From positions 124,001 through 188,000 of the forward strand of contig NZ_JFZB01000001.1 of the NCBI RefSeq assembly GCF_000740785.1: a DNA stretch of 64,000 bases, read 5' to 3'. Below the pieces are notes generated by a model that ran no database searches, was not told where the DNA came from, and saw only the letters and a list, made by a program, of their open reading frames with translations. This stretch comes from Paenirhodobacter enshiensis. GTDB taxonomy: Bacteria; Pseudomonadota; Alphaproteobacteria; Rhodobacterales; Rhodobacteraceae. Both the position numbers and the translations under genes were made by a program. This document shows, piece after piece, positions 1 to 9,864 of this stretch. Within the stretch, counting starts at the first letter, position 1, and every line of letters starts with the position of its first letter.

Positions 1-752
1 ATGATCATCACCCGGTCCGCGTCACCGTCGAGCGAAATCCCCAGATCCGCTCCGTTCGCCAGAACCGCGGCCTGCGCCGCCTCGGTATGGGTGGAGCCGC
101 AGCGCTCGTTGATATTGTGCCCGTCGGGCGAGACGCCGACCGGGATCACCTCGCAGCCAAGCTCCCACAGCACCTCGGGCGCGGCCTTGTAGGACGCACC
201 GTTGGCGCAATCGATCACCACCTTCATCCCGGACAGCCGGCCACGCGCCGGGAAGGTGGTCTTGGCATATTCGACGTAGCGCCCGACGCCGTCGTCGATG
301 CGCTTCGCCCGGCCGATGTTCTGCGGCTGCGCGAGGCGGATCTCGCCCGCCACCATCGCCTCGATCTCGGCCTCGGCCTCGTCGGACAGCTTGAACCCGT
401 CGGGGCCGAAGAACTTGATGCCGTTGTCCTTGGCCGGGTTGTGGCTCGCCGAGATCATGATCCCCATGTCGGCCCGCATCGAGCGCGTCAGATAGCCGAT
501 CGCCGGCGTCGGCACCGGGCCGAGCAGCAGCACATTCATCCCCGTCGAGGTCAGCCCCGCGGTCAGCGCGTTTTCCAGCATGTAGCCCGACAACCGGGTA
601 TCCTTGCCGATCACCACCCGATGGCCATGGCTCGCGTCATTGCGGAAATACCGCCCCGCCGCCGCGCCCAGCTTCAGCGCCATCTCGGCCGTCATCGGCC
701 AGCTGTTGGCCTCGCCGCGAACCCCATCCGTTCCGAAAAGCTTGCGCGTCAT
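1..752 (-). CDS. glmM: Phosphoglucosamine mutase, N-terminal part (cut by window edge)
   Basis: Converts glucosamine-6-phosphate to glucosamine-1-phosphate in the cytoplasm, on the way to UDP-GlcNAc for peptidoglycan and lipopolysaccharide. The visible 250 residues start [16 protein letters not shown], typical of GlmM. They contain the phosphoserine loop ISASHNP (Ser103) and reach the metal-binding loop DGDADR just before the edge. The C-terminal sugar- and phosphate-binding domains lie outside the window. The start ATG overlaps the folP stop in an ATGA, so the two genes are translationally coupled. The folP-glmM linkage is also known from other bacteria. The identification is firm; only completeness cannot be judged. 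Confidence 0.96.
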   Translation of the reverse strand, partial: MTRKLFGTDGVRGEANSWPMTAEMALKLGAAAGRYFRNDASHGHRVVIGKDTRLSGYMLENALTAGLTSTGMNVLLLGPVPTPAIGYLTRSMRADMGIMISASHNPAKDNGIKFFGPDGFKLSDEAEAEIEAMVAGEIRLAQPQNIGRAKRIDDGVGRYVEYAKTTFPARGRLSGMKVVIDCANGASYKAAPEVLWELGCEVIPVGVSPDGHNINERCGSTHTEAAQAAVLANGADLGISLDGDADRVMI

Positions 753-1768
753 TCCTCGTATCCCCTTGCGATCGCGTTCCACAGGCGGATGCCCTGCGCG
801 ATCTCCGTCACGTCATGCACCCGGTGCATCTGAATTCCCTGCCCAAGCCCCGCGAGCGTCACCGCCAGCGTGCCGGGCGCGCGAGAGGTCGCCTCCGGCG
901 CCTCGCCCACCGTGCCGATGAAGCGCTTGCGCGACACCCCCAGCAGCACCGCGCAGCCGAGGCCGTGAAACAGGCTCAGCCCGCGGATCAGCGCGAGGTT
1001 ATGGCCGACCGTCTTGCCGAAGCCGACACCCGGATCGGTCAGGATGCGGGCGCGCGGAATGCCCGCGGCCTCGGCGACGGCGATCCGCTCCTCAAGGTAA
1101 TCGTAAACGTCGAGCAGCACATCGCCATAGCGCGGATCGTCCTGCATCGTCTCGGGCAGGCCCTGAGCGTGCATCAGACACACCGGCGCCCCTGCACGCG
1201 CGACGACCTCGGCCATCGCGGGATCGAATTCCATCGCCGCCACGTCATTGACCAGATCGGCGCCGGTGCGAAGCGCCGCCTCGGCGACCGCGGCCTTGCG
1301 GGTGTCGATGCTGATCGGCGCGGTGAAGCCCGCCAGACGCAATGCTGCGATCACCGGGGCGGTGCGCTCGATCTCCTCGGTAACGGGAACCTCGGTCGAA
1401 CCGGGCCGGGTCGATTCCCCGCCGATGTCGAGAATATCCGCCCCCGCCGCGATCAGCGCATGGGCACGATCAAGCGCCGCCTGCGGCGCATTGAACCGCC
1501 CGCCGTCCGAGAAACTGTCGGGCGTCAGATTGAGGATGCCCATGATCGTCGGGCGGTCAAAACCGAGGCCCGCCATCGCCGGGCGCGGCGCGCTCAGCCG
1601 GTCGCGCACATCTTCGGGCAGATCGGCGGCCGGGATCAGCCGCGGCGCCGCACCGCGCGACAGCACCTCGACGCTGTCGAACCAGCACCAGCCGCCCGCG
1701 AGCGTCACCGCCCCCGCGGGCCGGGCCCGGTCGGTGCGGGCAATCGGTCGGTAATAAAGCCTGTCCAT
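749..1768 (-). CDS. folP: Dihydropteroate synthase
   Basis: Condenses p-aminobenzoate with 6-hydroxymethyl-dihydropterin diphosphate in folate synthesis; it is the sulfonamide target. Of 339 residues, the TIM-barrel domain begins near residue 74 with the signature [15 protein letters not shown] (about 76-90) and continues with GGESTRPG. The first 70 residues are an extension not found in the E. coli enzyme. An open frame continues upstream, but ATG 1768 (MDRLYYRP) is preferred because longer versions would run into folB. It sits 38 nt after folB and overlaps glmM by ATGA, so folB-folP-glmM is probably one operon. Confidence 0.95.
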   Translation of the reverse strand: MDRLYYRPIARTDRARPAGAVTLAGGWCWFDSVEVLSRGAAPRLIPAADLPEDVRDRLSAPRPAMAGLGFDRPTIMGILNLTPDSFSDGGRFNAPQAALDRAHALIAAGADILDIGGESTRPGSTEVPVTEEIERTAPVIAALRLAGFTAPISIDTRKAAVAEAALRTGADLVNDVAAMEFDPAMAEVVARAGAPVCLMHAQGLPETMQDDPRYGDVLLDVYDYLEERIAVAEAAGIPRARILTDPGVGFGKTVGHNLALIRGLSLFHGLGCAVLLGVSRKRFIGTVGEAPEATSRAPGTLAVTLAGLGQGIQMHRVHDVTEIAQGIRLWNAIARGYEE

Positions 1769-1806
1769 CGCGCTGTCTTGGCGCGAGGACGCGCGATTGG
1801 CAAGGC

Positions 1807-2718
1807 TCACAGCGCCACGTTCACCACCGGCACGCGGCTTCCCGCCGGGGCGGTGTCGGTTCCGTGCAGTTCCAGCCGGTCGGCGGCGAGCTGTTCGGCC
1901 AGCCACAGCGACAGTGCGACGGAGTTGCGCGCCGGCACCTTCGGCCCGTCGACGGCATCGAGAACGATCTTCGACGGCGCCCAGACCACCATCCGGCCAT
2001 TGCGCATCGCCCAGTCGATTTCCGTGCGCGAGGCGACGACGACACAACGCCGGTCGCGCGCCGCCAGCACCCAGGCGTTCTGCTCGATCGCCAGAAGGTC
2101 GATGCGGCGCTGCGTCGGCTTCTGCCCGGTCTCGGGCACCGCGCCCTCGGGCATTCCCACGCTCAGGATCACCGGCGCGCCGCCCGCGGCCAGCCGGTCG
2201 AGCCGCGCCGACAAGTCATCGGCATGGATCGCCGCGTTCGACAGCCAGGCCACCACCGGATGCAGCGCCGTCCCCTGCCCCTCGACCGCGACCGGAGCCG
2301 AGGCGCGCGAGCGAACGATCTCCACCCCGAGCGCGCCCGGACCGCGGTCGAGCTTCTCGATCCGCACGAAGACGCGCATCGCCTGCGGCTCGGCCAGAAT
2401 GCGTTCGGCCACCTTCTCGGCGAGGGTCTCCAGCAGGTTCAGCCGTTCCGCCGCGAGTTCGGCCGCGATGGCCTCGGTGATGCGGTCATAAGAGAGAATG
2501 CGGTCCACATCGTCATCGAGCGGCGCCGGCGCCGGACGGACCTCGACGACCACGTTGAAGCGCAGCCGCTGACCGTGGCCGCGCTCTTGCTGGAAGGCAC
2601 CGATATCGGCGCTCACCACATGATCGCGCAGGCTGATCCTGTCTCGCGGATCGGCCGGGGCCGAGGCCAGGGCGCGCTCTTCGGGATGAGCGAAGGCAAG
2701 GGCGGTGTCGGAGGTCAT
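1807..2718 (-). CDS. folB: Dihydroneopterin aldolase fused to an extra C-terminal domain
   Basis: The N-terminal domain (about residues 20-130) has the FolB segment RDHVVSADIGAFQQE and should cleave dihydroneopterin to 6-hydroxymethyl-dihydropterin, one step before folP downstream. The protein is 303 residues long, whereas ordinary FolB is near 120. The remaining 170 residues carry QRRIDLLAIEQNAWVLAARD, then RMVVWAPSK and NSVALSLWLAEQLAADRLEL. This pattern resembles the C-terminal half of amino-acid-kinase-fold proteins of the MfnE type, without a clear N-terminal glycine loop; that assignment is an inference. The start MTSDTALAFAHP was chosen because the aldolase domain follows directly. Confidence 0.87.
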   Translation of the reverse strand: MTSDTALAFAHPEERALASAPADPRDRISLRDHVVSADIGAFQQERGHGQRLRFNVVVEVRPAPAPLDDDVDRILSYDRITEAIAAELAAERLNLLETLAEKVAERILAEPQAMRVFVRIEKLDRGPGALGVEIVRSRASAPVAVEGQGTALHPVVAWLSNAAIHADDLSARLDRLAAGGAPVILSVGMPEGAVPETGQKPTQRRIDLLAIEQNAWVLAARDRRCVVVASRTEIDWAMRNGRMVVWAPSKIVLDAVDGPKVPARNSVALSLWLAEQLAADRLELHGTDTAPAGSRVPVVNVAL

Positions 2719-2836
2719 GTCAGCCTCATCGCTTGATTGCCTCACCGTATAGAATCGGGGCGGGCAAAGGCCCACCCCGAAACGTCGCCCTGCGGGCCGG
2801 AAGCGACCCGCAGCGCCTGTCATGACGCCATCGCGA

Positions 2837-3508
2837 TCAGTTCATCGCGGTGACGATGGGTTTCCTGTAGAACAGATGCGCCCCGATATCGGCGGTTCGT
2901 TCGAACCGACGCGACCAGCCGGGGCGAATCCAGCGGGTGTGGAAATAGGTCGCCCCATCGGTCAGCCCGCGGGGAAACCCGTCGAGCATGGCACGGGCGA
3001 TCTTCTCTGCCCTTTCGAAGGCATCGCGGTCGGCATAGCCGTCGGACCGGCCATCGCAGGTGAAGCTGAACTGGCAGCTCCCTGAGACGCGCTGACTGAC
3101 CACACCGCAGATGGTCTTCGGGAACGAGGCGTCGTCGACGCGATTGAGCACGACTTCCGCGACGGCCTGCTGACCGTCGAGGCTTTCGCCGCGCGCCTCG
3201 TGATAGATCGCGGAGGCGAGGCAGTTCAGCTGCGCATCGCCTTGCGGCACCGGCTGGCTGTCAAGCCAGGCTTCGGTGATCTTGTTGGGCGTCTGGCCCG
3301 GACGGGATTGCGGCGCGACCAGAATCTGCGTCATGCGCGCAGCGGAGACCGCATCGAGGCCCGAGCGTTCCCTGCCCAGAAGGGATGCCAGATCCGGCTG
3401 CACCGCAGCGGGATCATTGGACTGGCTTACCGTAACTTCGGCACGCAAGCCTCCGGCGAGGGCAAGGAGGACAATCAGTCCACCCGTCCAGCTCTTCAGC
3501 ACTGACAT
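2837..3508 (-). CDS. Exported cell wall hydrolase, SleB/CwlJ type
   Basis: A 223-residue exported protein with a signal peptide (about residues 1-23, hydrophobic core LIVLLALAGG). The SleB/CwlJ-type hydrolase domain (about 95-220) contains CLASAIYHEARGES, where Glu104 is the likely catalytic acid, plus AVAEVVLNRV and GATYFHTRWIRPGW. Members of this family cut peptidoglycan; in non-spore-formers they are thought to act in wall remodelling. A GGAAG ribosome binding site precedes ATG 3508. It stands 118 nt before folB on the same strand and could be part of that transcript, but nothing links it functionally to folate synthesis. Confidence 0.9.
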   Translation of the reverse strand: MSVLKSWTGGLIVLLALAGGLRAEVTVSQSNDPAAVQPDLASLLGRERSGLDAVSAARMTQILVAPQSRPGQTPNKITEAWLDSQPVPQGDAQLNCLASAIYHEARGESLDGQQAVAEVVLNRVDDASFPKTICGVVSQRVSGSCQFSFTCDGRSDGYADRDAFERAEKIARAMLDGFPRGLTDGATYFHTRWIRPGWSRRFERTADIGAHLFYRKPIVTAMN

Positions 3509-3738
3509 GTGTATCTTCCGATAAGATCAATCGCCCCGGCTGCTATGGCATCGCAAACCGGAACCCGGCGCAAATAGCCGAAAACGGCCCGCCTTGTCCA
3601 CCTACCGGCTCTTTTTTGTGCAGAAACTGGCCGCCAGAACGGCGGACTTTCGCGCAAGGCAGCCCCGAATCACTTCGGGGTCGCTTTCTTTTGAATAGGA
3701 ACAAGCGCCTGATAACACCAGTGAAATCTGGGGGCTTG
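3509..3738. other. Intergenic region with one hairpin
   Basis: A 230-nt stretch between the hydrolase start and the end of the PPDK-like gene, both on the minus strand. It holds a 7-bp hairpin, CCCCGAA/TTCGGGG with a TCAC loop at 3663-3680, followed on the plus strand by a pyrimidine-rich run but with no T-run on the minus strand. It could be a weak terminator or the 5' region of the hydrolase gene. No convincing small gene was found; the open frames here lack ribosome binding sites. Confidence 0.4.
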
Positions 3739-6300
3739 TCAGCTTTTTTGGACGCCCTCTCCGGCCCGCTCGCCGCGCGGTGCCAAAAGCGCGAAATGCG
3801 CCGCAGCAAGACGCGCGACAGGCACCCGGAACGGTGAACACGACACGTAGTCGAAGCCCGCAGCGCGGCAGAAGGCTATCGATTCGGGGTTGCCGCCATG
3901 CTCGCCACACACCGAAATCCGCAGCCCCGGACGGGCCTCGCGGCCGCGTTTCGCCCCCATCAGCAAGAGCTCCCCCACCCCCTCGACGTCGAGGCGATGG
4001 AACGGATCCTCCTCGTAAACCCCCTGGCTGACGTAGATCGACATGAAGCGGCCGGCGTCGTCGCGCGACAGACCGTAGGTCATCTGGGTCAGGTCGTTGG
4101 TGCCGAAAGACAGGAATTCGACATGCGGTGCGATCTCGCCCGCGCGCAGCGCGGCACGCGGCGTCTCGACCATCACGCCGAGGCGATAGGTCAGGTCGGC
4201 CTTCATCTCGGTCTTCACCGCCGAGGCCACCGCGTCGATCCGGGTCTTGACGATCTCGACCTCGCGCGCAGCCGAAACGAGCGGAATCATCACCTCAGGC
4301 ACCACCGGCGCACCGTGACGCGAGGCCTCGATCGCCGCCTCGAAGATCGCGCGCGCCTGCATGTCGTAGATCTCTGGCACCGTCACGCCGAGCCGCACGC
4401 CCCGCATCCCGAGCATCGGGTTGAATTCGGAAAGCGCATCGCAGCGCCGCGTGACCTCGGACAGCGGCCGGTCCAGCGCCTCCGCGAGTTCGCGCATCCC
4501 GTCACGGTCATGGGGCAGGAATTCATGAAGCGGCGGGTCGAACAGCCGGATGCAGACCGGCTGACCGGCCATGATCTCGAACAGGCGGATGAAATCGGCA
4601 CGCTGCATCGGCAACAGCCGGTCCAGCGCGGCGCGGCGGTCGGGCGCGGTATCGGCGAAGATCATCTCGCGCATCACCGTCAGCCGGTCCTCGTCGAAGA
4701 ACATGTGCTCGGTCCGGGCGAGGCCGATGCCCTCGGCCTCGAACATGCGCGCGGTGCGGGCGTCGTCGGGCGTGTCGGCATTCGCCCGCACGCCGATGTC
4801 GCGCACCGTGTCGGCCCAGTGCAGCAGCGTGCGGAACTCGCCGTCGAGCGCGGGCTCCATCATATCGGCGACACCGGCCAGAACCTCGCCATTGGTGCCG
4901 TCGACGGTGATCGTGTCGCCGGCGCGGAACACCCGGCCATCGGGCGCGCGCAAGGTGCGCTCGCGCGTGTTGATCGACAGATCCGCGCAACCGACGATAC
5001 AGGGCAGGCCGAGCCCGCGCGCGATCACCGCCGCATGGCTGGTCATGCCACCGCGCTCGGTCAGGACGGCGACGGCGGCGTGCATCCCGCGCACGTCCTC
5101 GGGCACGGTCTCGCGCCGCACGAGGATACAGGCCTCGTCACGCGCCGCCGAGGCCTGCGCCTCGGCCGAGGTGAACACGATCCGCCCCGTCGCCGCACCG
5201 GGCGAGGCCGCGATCCCCTTGCCGAGCGGATCGCGCGCGCCGCGCGGATCGACCTGATAGTGCAGCAGCTCGGTCAGCGCGCGCGGCTCGATGCGCAACA
5301 GCGCGTCCTCACGGCCGATGATCCCGTCCTCGGCCAGCGCCACGGCGATGCGCACCGCGGCGCGCGCCGAGCGCTGCACCTTCACCGCGTCGATCACCGC
5401 AAGCTGACCGCTCTCGATGGTGAATTCGATCTGCATCTCCTCGCGCAGCCGCACCCGGCAGCGGGCGCCGAAATCGCACAGCTGGGCGAAAAGGTCCGGA
5501 TCCGCCTCCTCGAGCGAGGCACCGCGCGGATCTCGGGTCAGATAGAGTGCCCCCACCTCCTCGCGCCGGCCCTGGCTCTGGCCGCGGAACCGGCCGGTGA
5601 TCTGCGGCAGGCCGGTGACCGAATCGACGAATTGCATCGTGCCCGAGCCCGACAGCCCCGGCCCGATGCCGAGCGCCATGCGCTGCACCACGAGGCCGAG
5701 CGCGGCCTCGGCCGGCGCGCCCTTCGCCTGACGCAACAGCCGTGCGGTGGTGCCCTCCCACCCCCGCGCCATGGAACGCAGCACCTCGATCAGCTGGCGC
5801 GTCGCCGATTGCGGGAAATCGTCGTCGGTCTCGGCCCGGTAGGTGGCGAGCGCCGCCTTCAGCGCGCCGGGGCCGGGCTCGTCATGGAACATGTCCGGAT
5901 CGAGCCGGGCGACCTGGGTTGCGTAGGTCTGCACGAAATTCAGATAAAGCGCGTCGGCGGCTTCCTGACCGTGCGTGCCGATCAGCCGCGCATGAACGCG
6001 GTCGTTCATCCCGACGTTCAGGATGGTCCCCGGTCCGCCCCATTCCGGCTTTTCGGCCGAGGACCGGATCGAGACGACGAAATCCTCGCCGAACACCGCC
6101 GCAAGCCCTTCAATATCGGGCATCTGGCCGGCGGCGATGGCGCGAACGACCTCGAACGGCAGGGCGACGGTGCGCGGCACCGGCAGCTCCATGCGGATCA
6201 GGCGTTGCAGGCACTTGGCCCGCCAGCCGTGGCGCGACTGCGCGATCTGCGCGGTCGGCGTGACCTCGGTGAATTCAGCGAAATCCGCGTGTCGTTGCAT
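3739..6300 (-). CDS. Divergent pyruvate phosphate dikinase/PEP-synthase-like protein
   Basis: 853 residues with the whole PPDK architecture: an ATP-grasp-like half, the swivelling phosphohistidine domain (GGMTSHAAVIARG, His422) and the PEP/pyruvate TIM barrel (RTEHMFF, GMRGVRLG, and SVCGEHGGNPES with Cys798). The C-terminal half looks fully competent. The ATP-grasp half is unusual: there is no GGKGANL loop at the N-terminus; SIRSSAEKPEWGGPGTILN stands where PPDK has SVRSGA.SMPGMMDT; and GRFRGQSQGRREEVG replaces the GEYL.NAQGEDVVAG region. It may be a paralog using another phosphate donor or acceptor rather than true PpdK. ATG 6300 was chosen over the longer frame because AGAGAGGA precedes it at good spacing. 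Confidence 0.75.
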   Translation of the reverse strand: MQRHADFAEFTEVTPTAQIAQSRHGWRAKCLQRLIRMELPVPRTVALPFEVVRAIAAGQMPDIEGLAAVFGEDFVVSIRSSAEKPEWGGPGTILNVGMNDRVHARLIGTHGQEAADALYLNFVQTYATQVARLDPDMFHDEPGPGALKAALATYRAETDDDFPQSATRQLIEVLRSMARGWEGTTARLLRQAKGAPAEAALGLVVQRMALGIGPGLSGSGTMQFVDSVTGLPQITGRFRGQSQGRREEVGALYLTRDPRGASLEEADPDLFAQLCDFGARCRVRLREEMQIEFTIESGQLAVIDAVKVQRSARAAVRIAVALAEDGIIGREDALLRIEPRALTELLHYQVDPRGARDPLGKGIAASPGAATGRIVFTSAEAQASAARDEACILVRRETVPEDVRGMHAAVAVLTERGGMTSHAAVIARGLGLPCIVGCADLSINTRERTLRAPDGRVFRAGDTITVDGTNGEVLAGVADMMEPALDGEFRTLLHWADTVRDIGVRANADTPDDARTARMFEAEGIGLARTEHMFFDEDRLTVMREMIFADTAPDRRAALDRLLPMQRADFIRLFEIMAGQPVCIRLFDPPLHEFLPHDRDGMRELAEALDRPLSEVTRRCDALSEFNPMLGMRGVRLGVTVPEIYDMQARAIFEAAIEASRHGAPVVPEVMIPLVSAAREVEIVKTRIDAVASAVKTEMKADLTYRLGVMVETPRAALRAGEIAPHVEFLSFGTNDLTQMTYGLSRDDAGRFMSIYVSQGVYEEDPFHRLDVEGVGELLLMGAKRGREARPGLRISVCGEHGGNPESIAFCRAAGFDYVSCSPFRVPVARLAAAHFALLAPRGERAGEGVQKS

Positions 6301-6410
6301 GGTTGCGTCCTCTCTCCCGGCCCTGAGGATAGGCACAATCGCGCATCGCGCAAGGCGTCACCGGCGGCACGAGGCCGGCAACGTCGCGCCCGTGTCGCGT
6401 GCGGGAGCCT

Positions 6411-6510
6411 CCGGCGGGGATATTTGAGGCGAATCGAAAGCGAAAGCGGCACTCCACCTTTCGATTCGCCACAAATATCCCGCGGGGGTCCGGGGGCGCG
6501 AAGCCCCCGG
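6411..6510. repeat. Palindromic CCCGGGATATTT-family element, copy A (full)
   Basis: Two arms of 23 nt (6418-6440 and 6458-6480) are inverted copies with one mismatch. Each reads GGATATTT-x-GGCGAATCGAAAG. The right side adds a hairpin CCGGGGGC-GCGAA-GCCCCCGG (6490-6510). It lies between the glyS 3' end and the PPDK-like gene start, both minus strand. Related elements occur at 17921, 29803, 39218 and 41092. Confidence 0.8.
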
Positions 6511-6527
6511 CGTTCGGGCAAAGAGCG

Positions 6528-8588
6528 TCAGCCGTCGATGCGGTTCAGATCCGCGACACCGAGACAGATCTGGCGGATCCGCGACAGCAGGTTCAGACGG
6601 TTGCGCCGCACCAGCTGATTGTCCGAGTTGATCTGCACCGCGGTGAAGAAGGCGTCGATCGGCGCGCGCAGTGCCGCCATCGCACCCATCGCGGCGGGGA
6701 AGTCCTCAGCCGCCATCGCCGGCGCGATCGCCGCATCGGCGGCGTCGAGCGCGGCGAACAGCGCAGCTTCCTCGGCCGCCTCGGCGAATTTCGGATCGGC
6801 GCCATAGCTGTATTCGACGCCATCCCTGGCCTCGGCCTGGGTCAGGATGTTGTTCGCGCGCTTGAAGCCCTGAATCAGGTTCCCGCCATCCTCGGTCGCG
6901 AGGAAGGCCGACAGCGCCTCGGCCCGGCGCGCCACCAGCGCCAGATCGTCCGCTCCCGGCATCGCCAGAACCGCGTCGATCACGTCGTGGCGGATGTTCT
7001 GATCCTTCAGATAGACCTTCAGACGGTCATGGAAGAAGGACAGCAGATCCGCCGCATCCGTCGCCGGGTTCGCCTTGGCGAAGACCTCGCCAAGCTTCAG
7101 CCGCAACCCGTTCGTCAGCACCAGACGGATCACGCCAAGCGCGGCGCGGCGCAGCGCGAAGGGGTCCTTCGAGCCCGTCGGCTTCTCGTCGATCGCCCAG
7201 AACCCGGTCAGCGTGTCGATCTTGTCGGCGAGCGCCACCGCCACCGTCACCGGCTGATCGGGCACATCGTCGGACGGCCCGAGCGGCGAGTAATGCCCCT
7301 TGCAGGCATCTGCCACGGCCTCGGGCAGCCCCTCGGCGCGGGCGTAATAGCTGCCCATCAGGCCCTGCAGCTCGGGGAACTCGCCGACCATGGCCGAACG
7401 CAGATCCGACTTCACCACGCGCGCCGCCTGCACCGCCAGATCCGGCGCGGCACCGACGAGCGGCGCGAGAACCTGGGCGAGCGCGGCGATGCGCTCGATC
7501 CGCGCGGCCTGGCTGCCGAGCTTGTTGTGGAAGGTGACGTGGCTCAGCCCCGCCCCCATGCCGAGAAGCCCCTCGGACTTCACCACGCGAAGATCGTGTT
7601 CCCAGAAGAATTTCGCATCCGACAGCCGCGCCGAGAGCACCTTCAGGTTGCCCTTCAGGATGGTCTCGCCGTTGTCCGCGGTCTCGCGGTTCGCCACGGT
7701 GACGAAGCCTTCGATCCGGCCGGTCTTCGGGTTCTTCACCGAGAAGAACTTCTGATGTTCCTTCATCGAGGTGCGCAGCACCTCGGGCGGCAGGCCGAGG
7801 AATTCCCCGGCGATCTCGCCCATCAGCGGCACCGGCCATTCGACCAGACCGCCGAGCTCGGTCAGCAGGCCGCGATCCTCGACGATTTCGAGGCCGCGCG
7901 CGAAGGCGAGCGTCGTCGCCCCGTTCCAGATGATCTCCTCGCGCTCGGCGCTGTCGAGGACGACCTTCGCCGCCTTCAGCCGCGCGGCGTAATCGTCGAA
8001 CCCGGTCACCGCGAAGCGGCCCGGCGCCATGAAGCGGTGGCCCTCGGTGGTGTCGCCCGCGACGATGCCGTCGACATCGAGCGGCACGACCGTGTGGCCC
8101 GCCTCATCGGTCAGGATGCACAGGATCGAATGCAGCGGGCGCACCCATTTCAGGCTGCCCGAGCCCCAGCGCATCGACTTCGGCCAGGGGAAGGTGCGGA
8201 TCGTCTTCTCCAGCACCTCGGCGATGATCTCGGGCGCCTTGCGGCCGGGGCGGGTGATCGTGGCGAAATAGGCCTGGCCCTTCTTGTCGTCGCGCACTTC
8301 AAGCTGGTCGCGGCTCAGCCCGGTCGAGCGCAGGAAGCCTTCGAGCGCCTTCTCGGGGGCGGTGGTCGCGGGACCCTTGCGTTCCTCGGTCAGCGTCGGG
8401 CTTTCGGCGCTGAGGCCTTCGAGCGCCAGCACCAGACGCCGCGGCGTCGAGAACGCCTGCGCATGGGCATAGGTGAGGCCCGCCTCGACGAGACCGTCGG
8501 TCACCATCTTGCGCAGCGTGTCGCGCGCCATGCCCTGCATCCGGGCCGGGATTTCCTCGGAAAAGAGTTCAATCAGAAGATCGGGCAT
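6528..8588 (-). CDS. glyS: Glycyl-tRNA synthetase beta subunit
   Basis: The beta chain of the heterotetrameric glycyl-tRNA synthetase, which contributes tRNA binding. Its 686 residues match the family length of about 690. It begins MPDLLIELFSEEIPARM, the usual beta-subunit start, and shows family segments such as FPWPKSMRWG, VEWPVPLMGEI, FVTVANRET and DPFALRRAALGVIR. An in-frame ATG 54 nt upstream is possible, but the start at 8588 fits the family. It follows glyQ on the same strand with a gap of about 97 nt, so both subunits are probably co-transcribed. Confidence 0.96.
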   Translation of the reverse strand: MPDLLIELFSEEIPARMQGMARDTLRKMVTDGLVEAGLTYAHAQAFSTPRRLVLALEGLSAESPTLTEERKGPATTAPEKALEGFLRSTGLSRDQLEVRDDKKGQAYFATITRPGRKAPEIIAEVLEKTIRTFPWPKSMRWGSGSLKWVRPLHSILCILTDEAGHTVVPLDVDGIVAGDTTEGHRFMAPGRFAVTGFDDYAARLKAAKVVLDSAEREEIIWNGATTLAFARGLEIVEDRGLLTELGGLVEWPVPLMGEIAGEFLGLPPEVLRTSMKEHQKFFSVKNPKTGRIEGFVTVANRETADNGETILKGNLKVLSARLSDAKFFWEHDLRVVKSEGLLGMGAGLSHVTFHNKLGSQAARIERIAALAQVLAPLVGAAPDLAVQAARVVKSDLRSAMVGEFPELQGLMGSYYARAEGLPEAVADACKGHYSPLGPSDDVPDQPVTVAVALADKIDTLTGFWAIDEKPTGSKDPFALRRAALGVIRLVLTNGLRLKLGEVFAKANPATDAADLLSFFHDRLKVYLKDQNIRHDVIDAVLAMPGADDLALVARRAEALSAFLATEDGGNLIQGFKRANNILTQAEARDGVEYSYGADPKFAEAAEEAALFAALDAADAAIAPAMAAEDFPAAMGAMAALRAPIDAFFTAVQINSDNQLVRRNRLNLLSRIRQICLGVADLNRIDG

Positions 8589-8685
8589 GGGTTCGTCTCG
8601 TGTCGGGCCGCCATCGGGCGGGAGAAAGGGGATGGGCCGCATCAGCAGGGGCGGCCCGGTCGGGCAGACGGCGGGGCGGCGGCGC

Positions 8686-9639
8686 TCAGGCCGCCGGGGT
8701 CCAGCCGCCGGCCTCGGTCAGCACGAAGGCATCGGCGCATTTCTTCGCCAGCGCCCGCACCCGGCCGATATAGGCCTGCCGCTCGGTGACCGAGATCACC
8801 CCGCGCGCGTCGAGCAGGTTGAAGATATGCGAGGCCTTGATGCACTGGTCATAGGCGGGCTGGGCCATGACGATGCGCTTGCCGGAATTGGGATCGTCGG
8901 GCGCGAAGCCCAGAAGACGGTCGCATTCGGCCTCGGCATCCTCGAAGTGGCGCAGCAGCATCGCGGTATCGGCACCGTCGAAGTTGTAGCGCGAATACTG
9001 CTCCTCGGACTGACGGAACACGTCGCCATAGCTCAGATGGATCGGCGCGTCCGGGTCGTTGTAGGGCATGTTCATCACGTGATCGACGCCGAGGATATAC
9101 ATCGCCAGCCGTTCGAGACCGTAGGTCAGCTCGCCCGAGACCGGATGGCAGTCATGGCCGCCGACCTGCTGGAAATAGGTGAACTGCGACACTTCCATGC
9201 CGTCGCACCACACTTCCCAGCCCAGACCCCAGGCGCCGAGCGTCGGGCTCTCCCAGTCGTCCTCGACGAAGCGGATGTCATGCAGCGAAGTGTCGATGCC
9301 GATCGCGTCGAGCGAGCCGAGATACAGCTCCTGCAGGTTCGAGGGGCTCGGCTTGATCAGCACCTGATACTGATAATAGTGCTGAAGGCGGTTCGGGTTC
9401 TCGCCGTAGCGGCCATCGGTCGGACGGCGCGAGGGCTGGACATAGGCCGCGGCCCAGGGCGTCGGACCGAGCGAGCGCAGCGTGGTCGCCGGATGGAAGG
9501 TGCCGGCGCCGACCTCCATGTCATAGGGTTGCAGCACCGCGCAGCCTTTCGACGACCAGTAAGTCATCAGCCGCAGGATGATCTCCTGGAACGACCGCGG
9601 CGCGGCGGAAGCGGCGGTGGAGGGGGCAGTGATCGACAT
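8686..9639 (-). CDS. glyQ: Glycyl-tRNA synthetase alpha subunit
   Basis: The catalytic alpha chain, which activates glycine with ATP and charges tRNA-Gly together with GlyS. Its 317 residues include the class II core segments [47 protein letters not shown] and [19 protein letters not shown]. The length and sequence match the family closely. It is the first gene of the glyQ-glyS pair and is divergent from the exported protease-like gene at 9865; the 225 nt between them must hold both promoters. A TTGCCT box on the minus strand is a possible -35, but no strong -10 was seen. Confidence 0.97.
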   Translation of the reverse strand: MSITAPSTAASAAPRSFQEIILRLMTYWSSKGCAVLQPYDMEVGAGTFHPATTLRSLGPTPWAAAYVQPSRRPTDGRYGENPNRLQHYYQYQVLIKPSPSNLQELYLGSLDAIGIDTSLHDIRFVEDDWESPTLGAWGLGWEVWCDGMEVSQFTYFQQVGGHDCHPVSGELTYGLERLAMYILGVDHVMNMPYNDPDAPIHLSYGDVFRQSEEQYSRYNFDGADTAMLLRHFEDAEAECDRLLGFAPDDPNSGKRIVMAQPAYDQCIKASHIFNLLDARGVISVTERQAYIGRVRALAKKCADAFVLTEAGGWTPAA

Positions 9640-9864
9640 GGGCGCACCTGTAGATTTCGCGCCTCCTCTCTAGGCAAGGGGCCGGCGGGGGTCAACGGCA
9701 AGAGACCGCCGAGTGCCCGCGAAGCGTGCTTTTCCGGGGCCGGACACGCCGCTCGGAGCGGTTTTCGCGACTGCTTTGCGGATGACGCGACGAAGGGGGC
9801 TGGTAACCTGCGCCCGATCCGGCTTAGGCGGATGCGAGAGACAGACGAAAACGAGACGGCAGTC

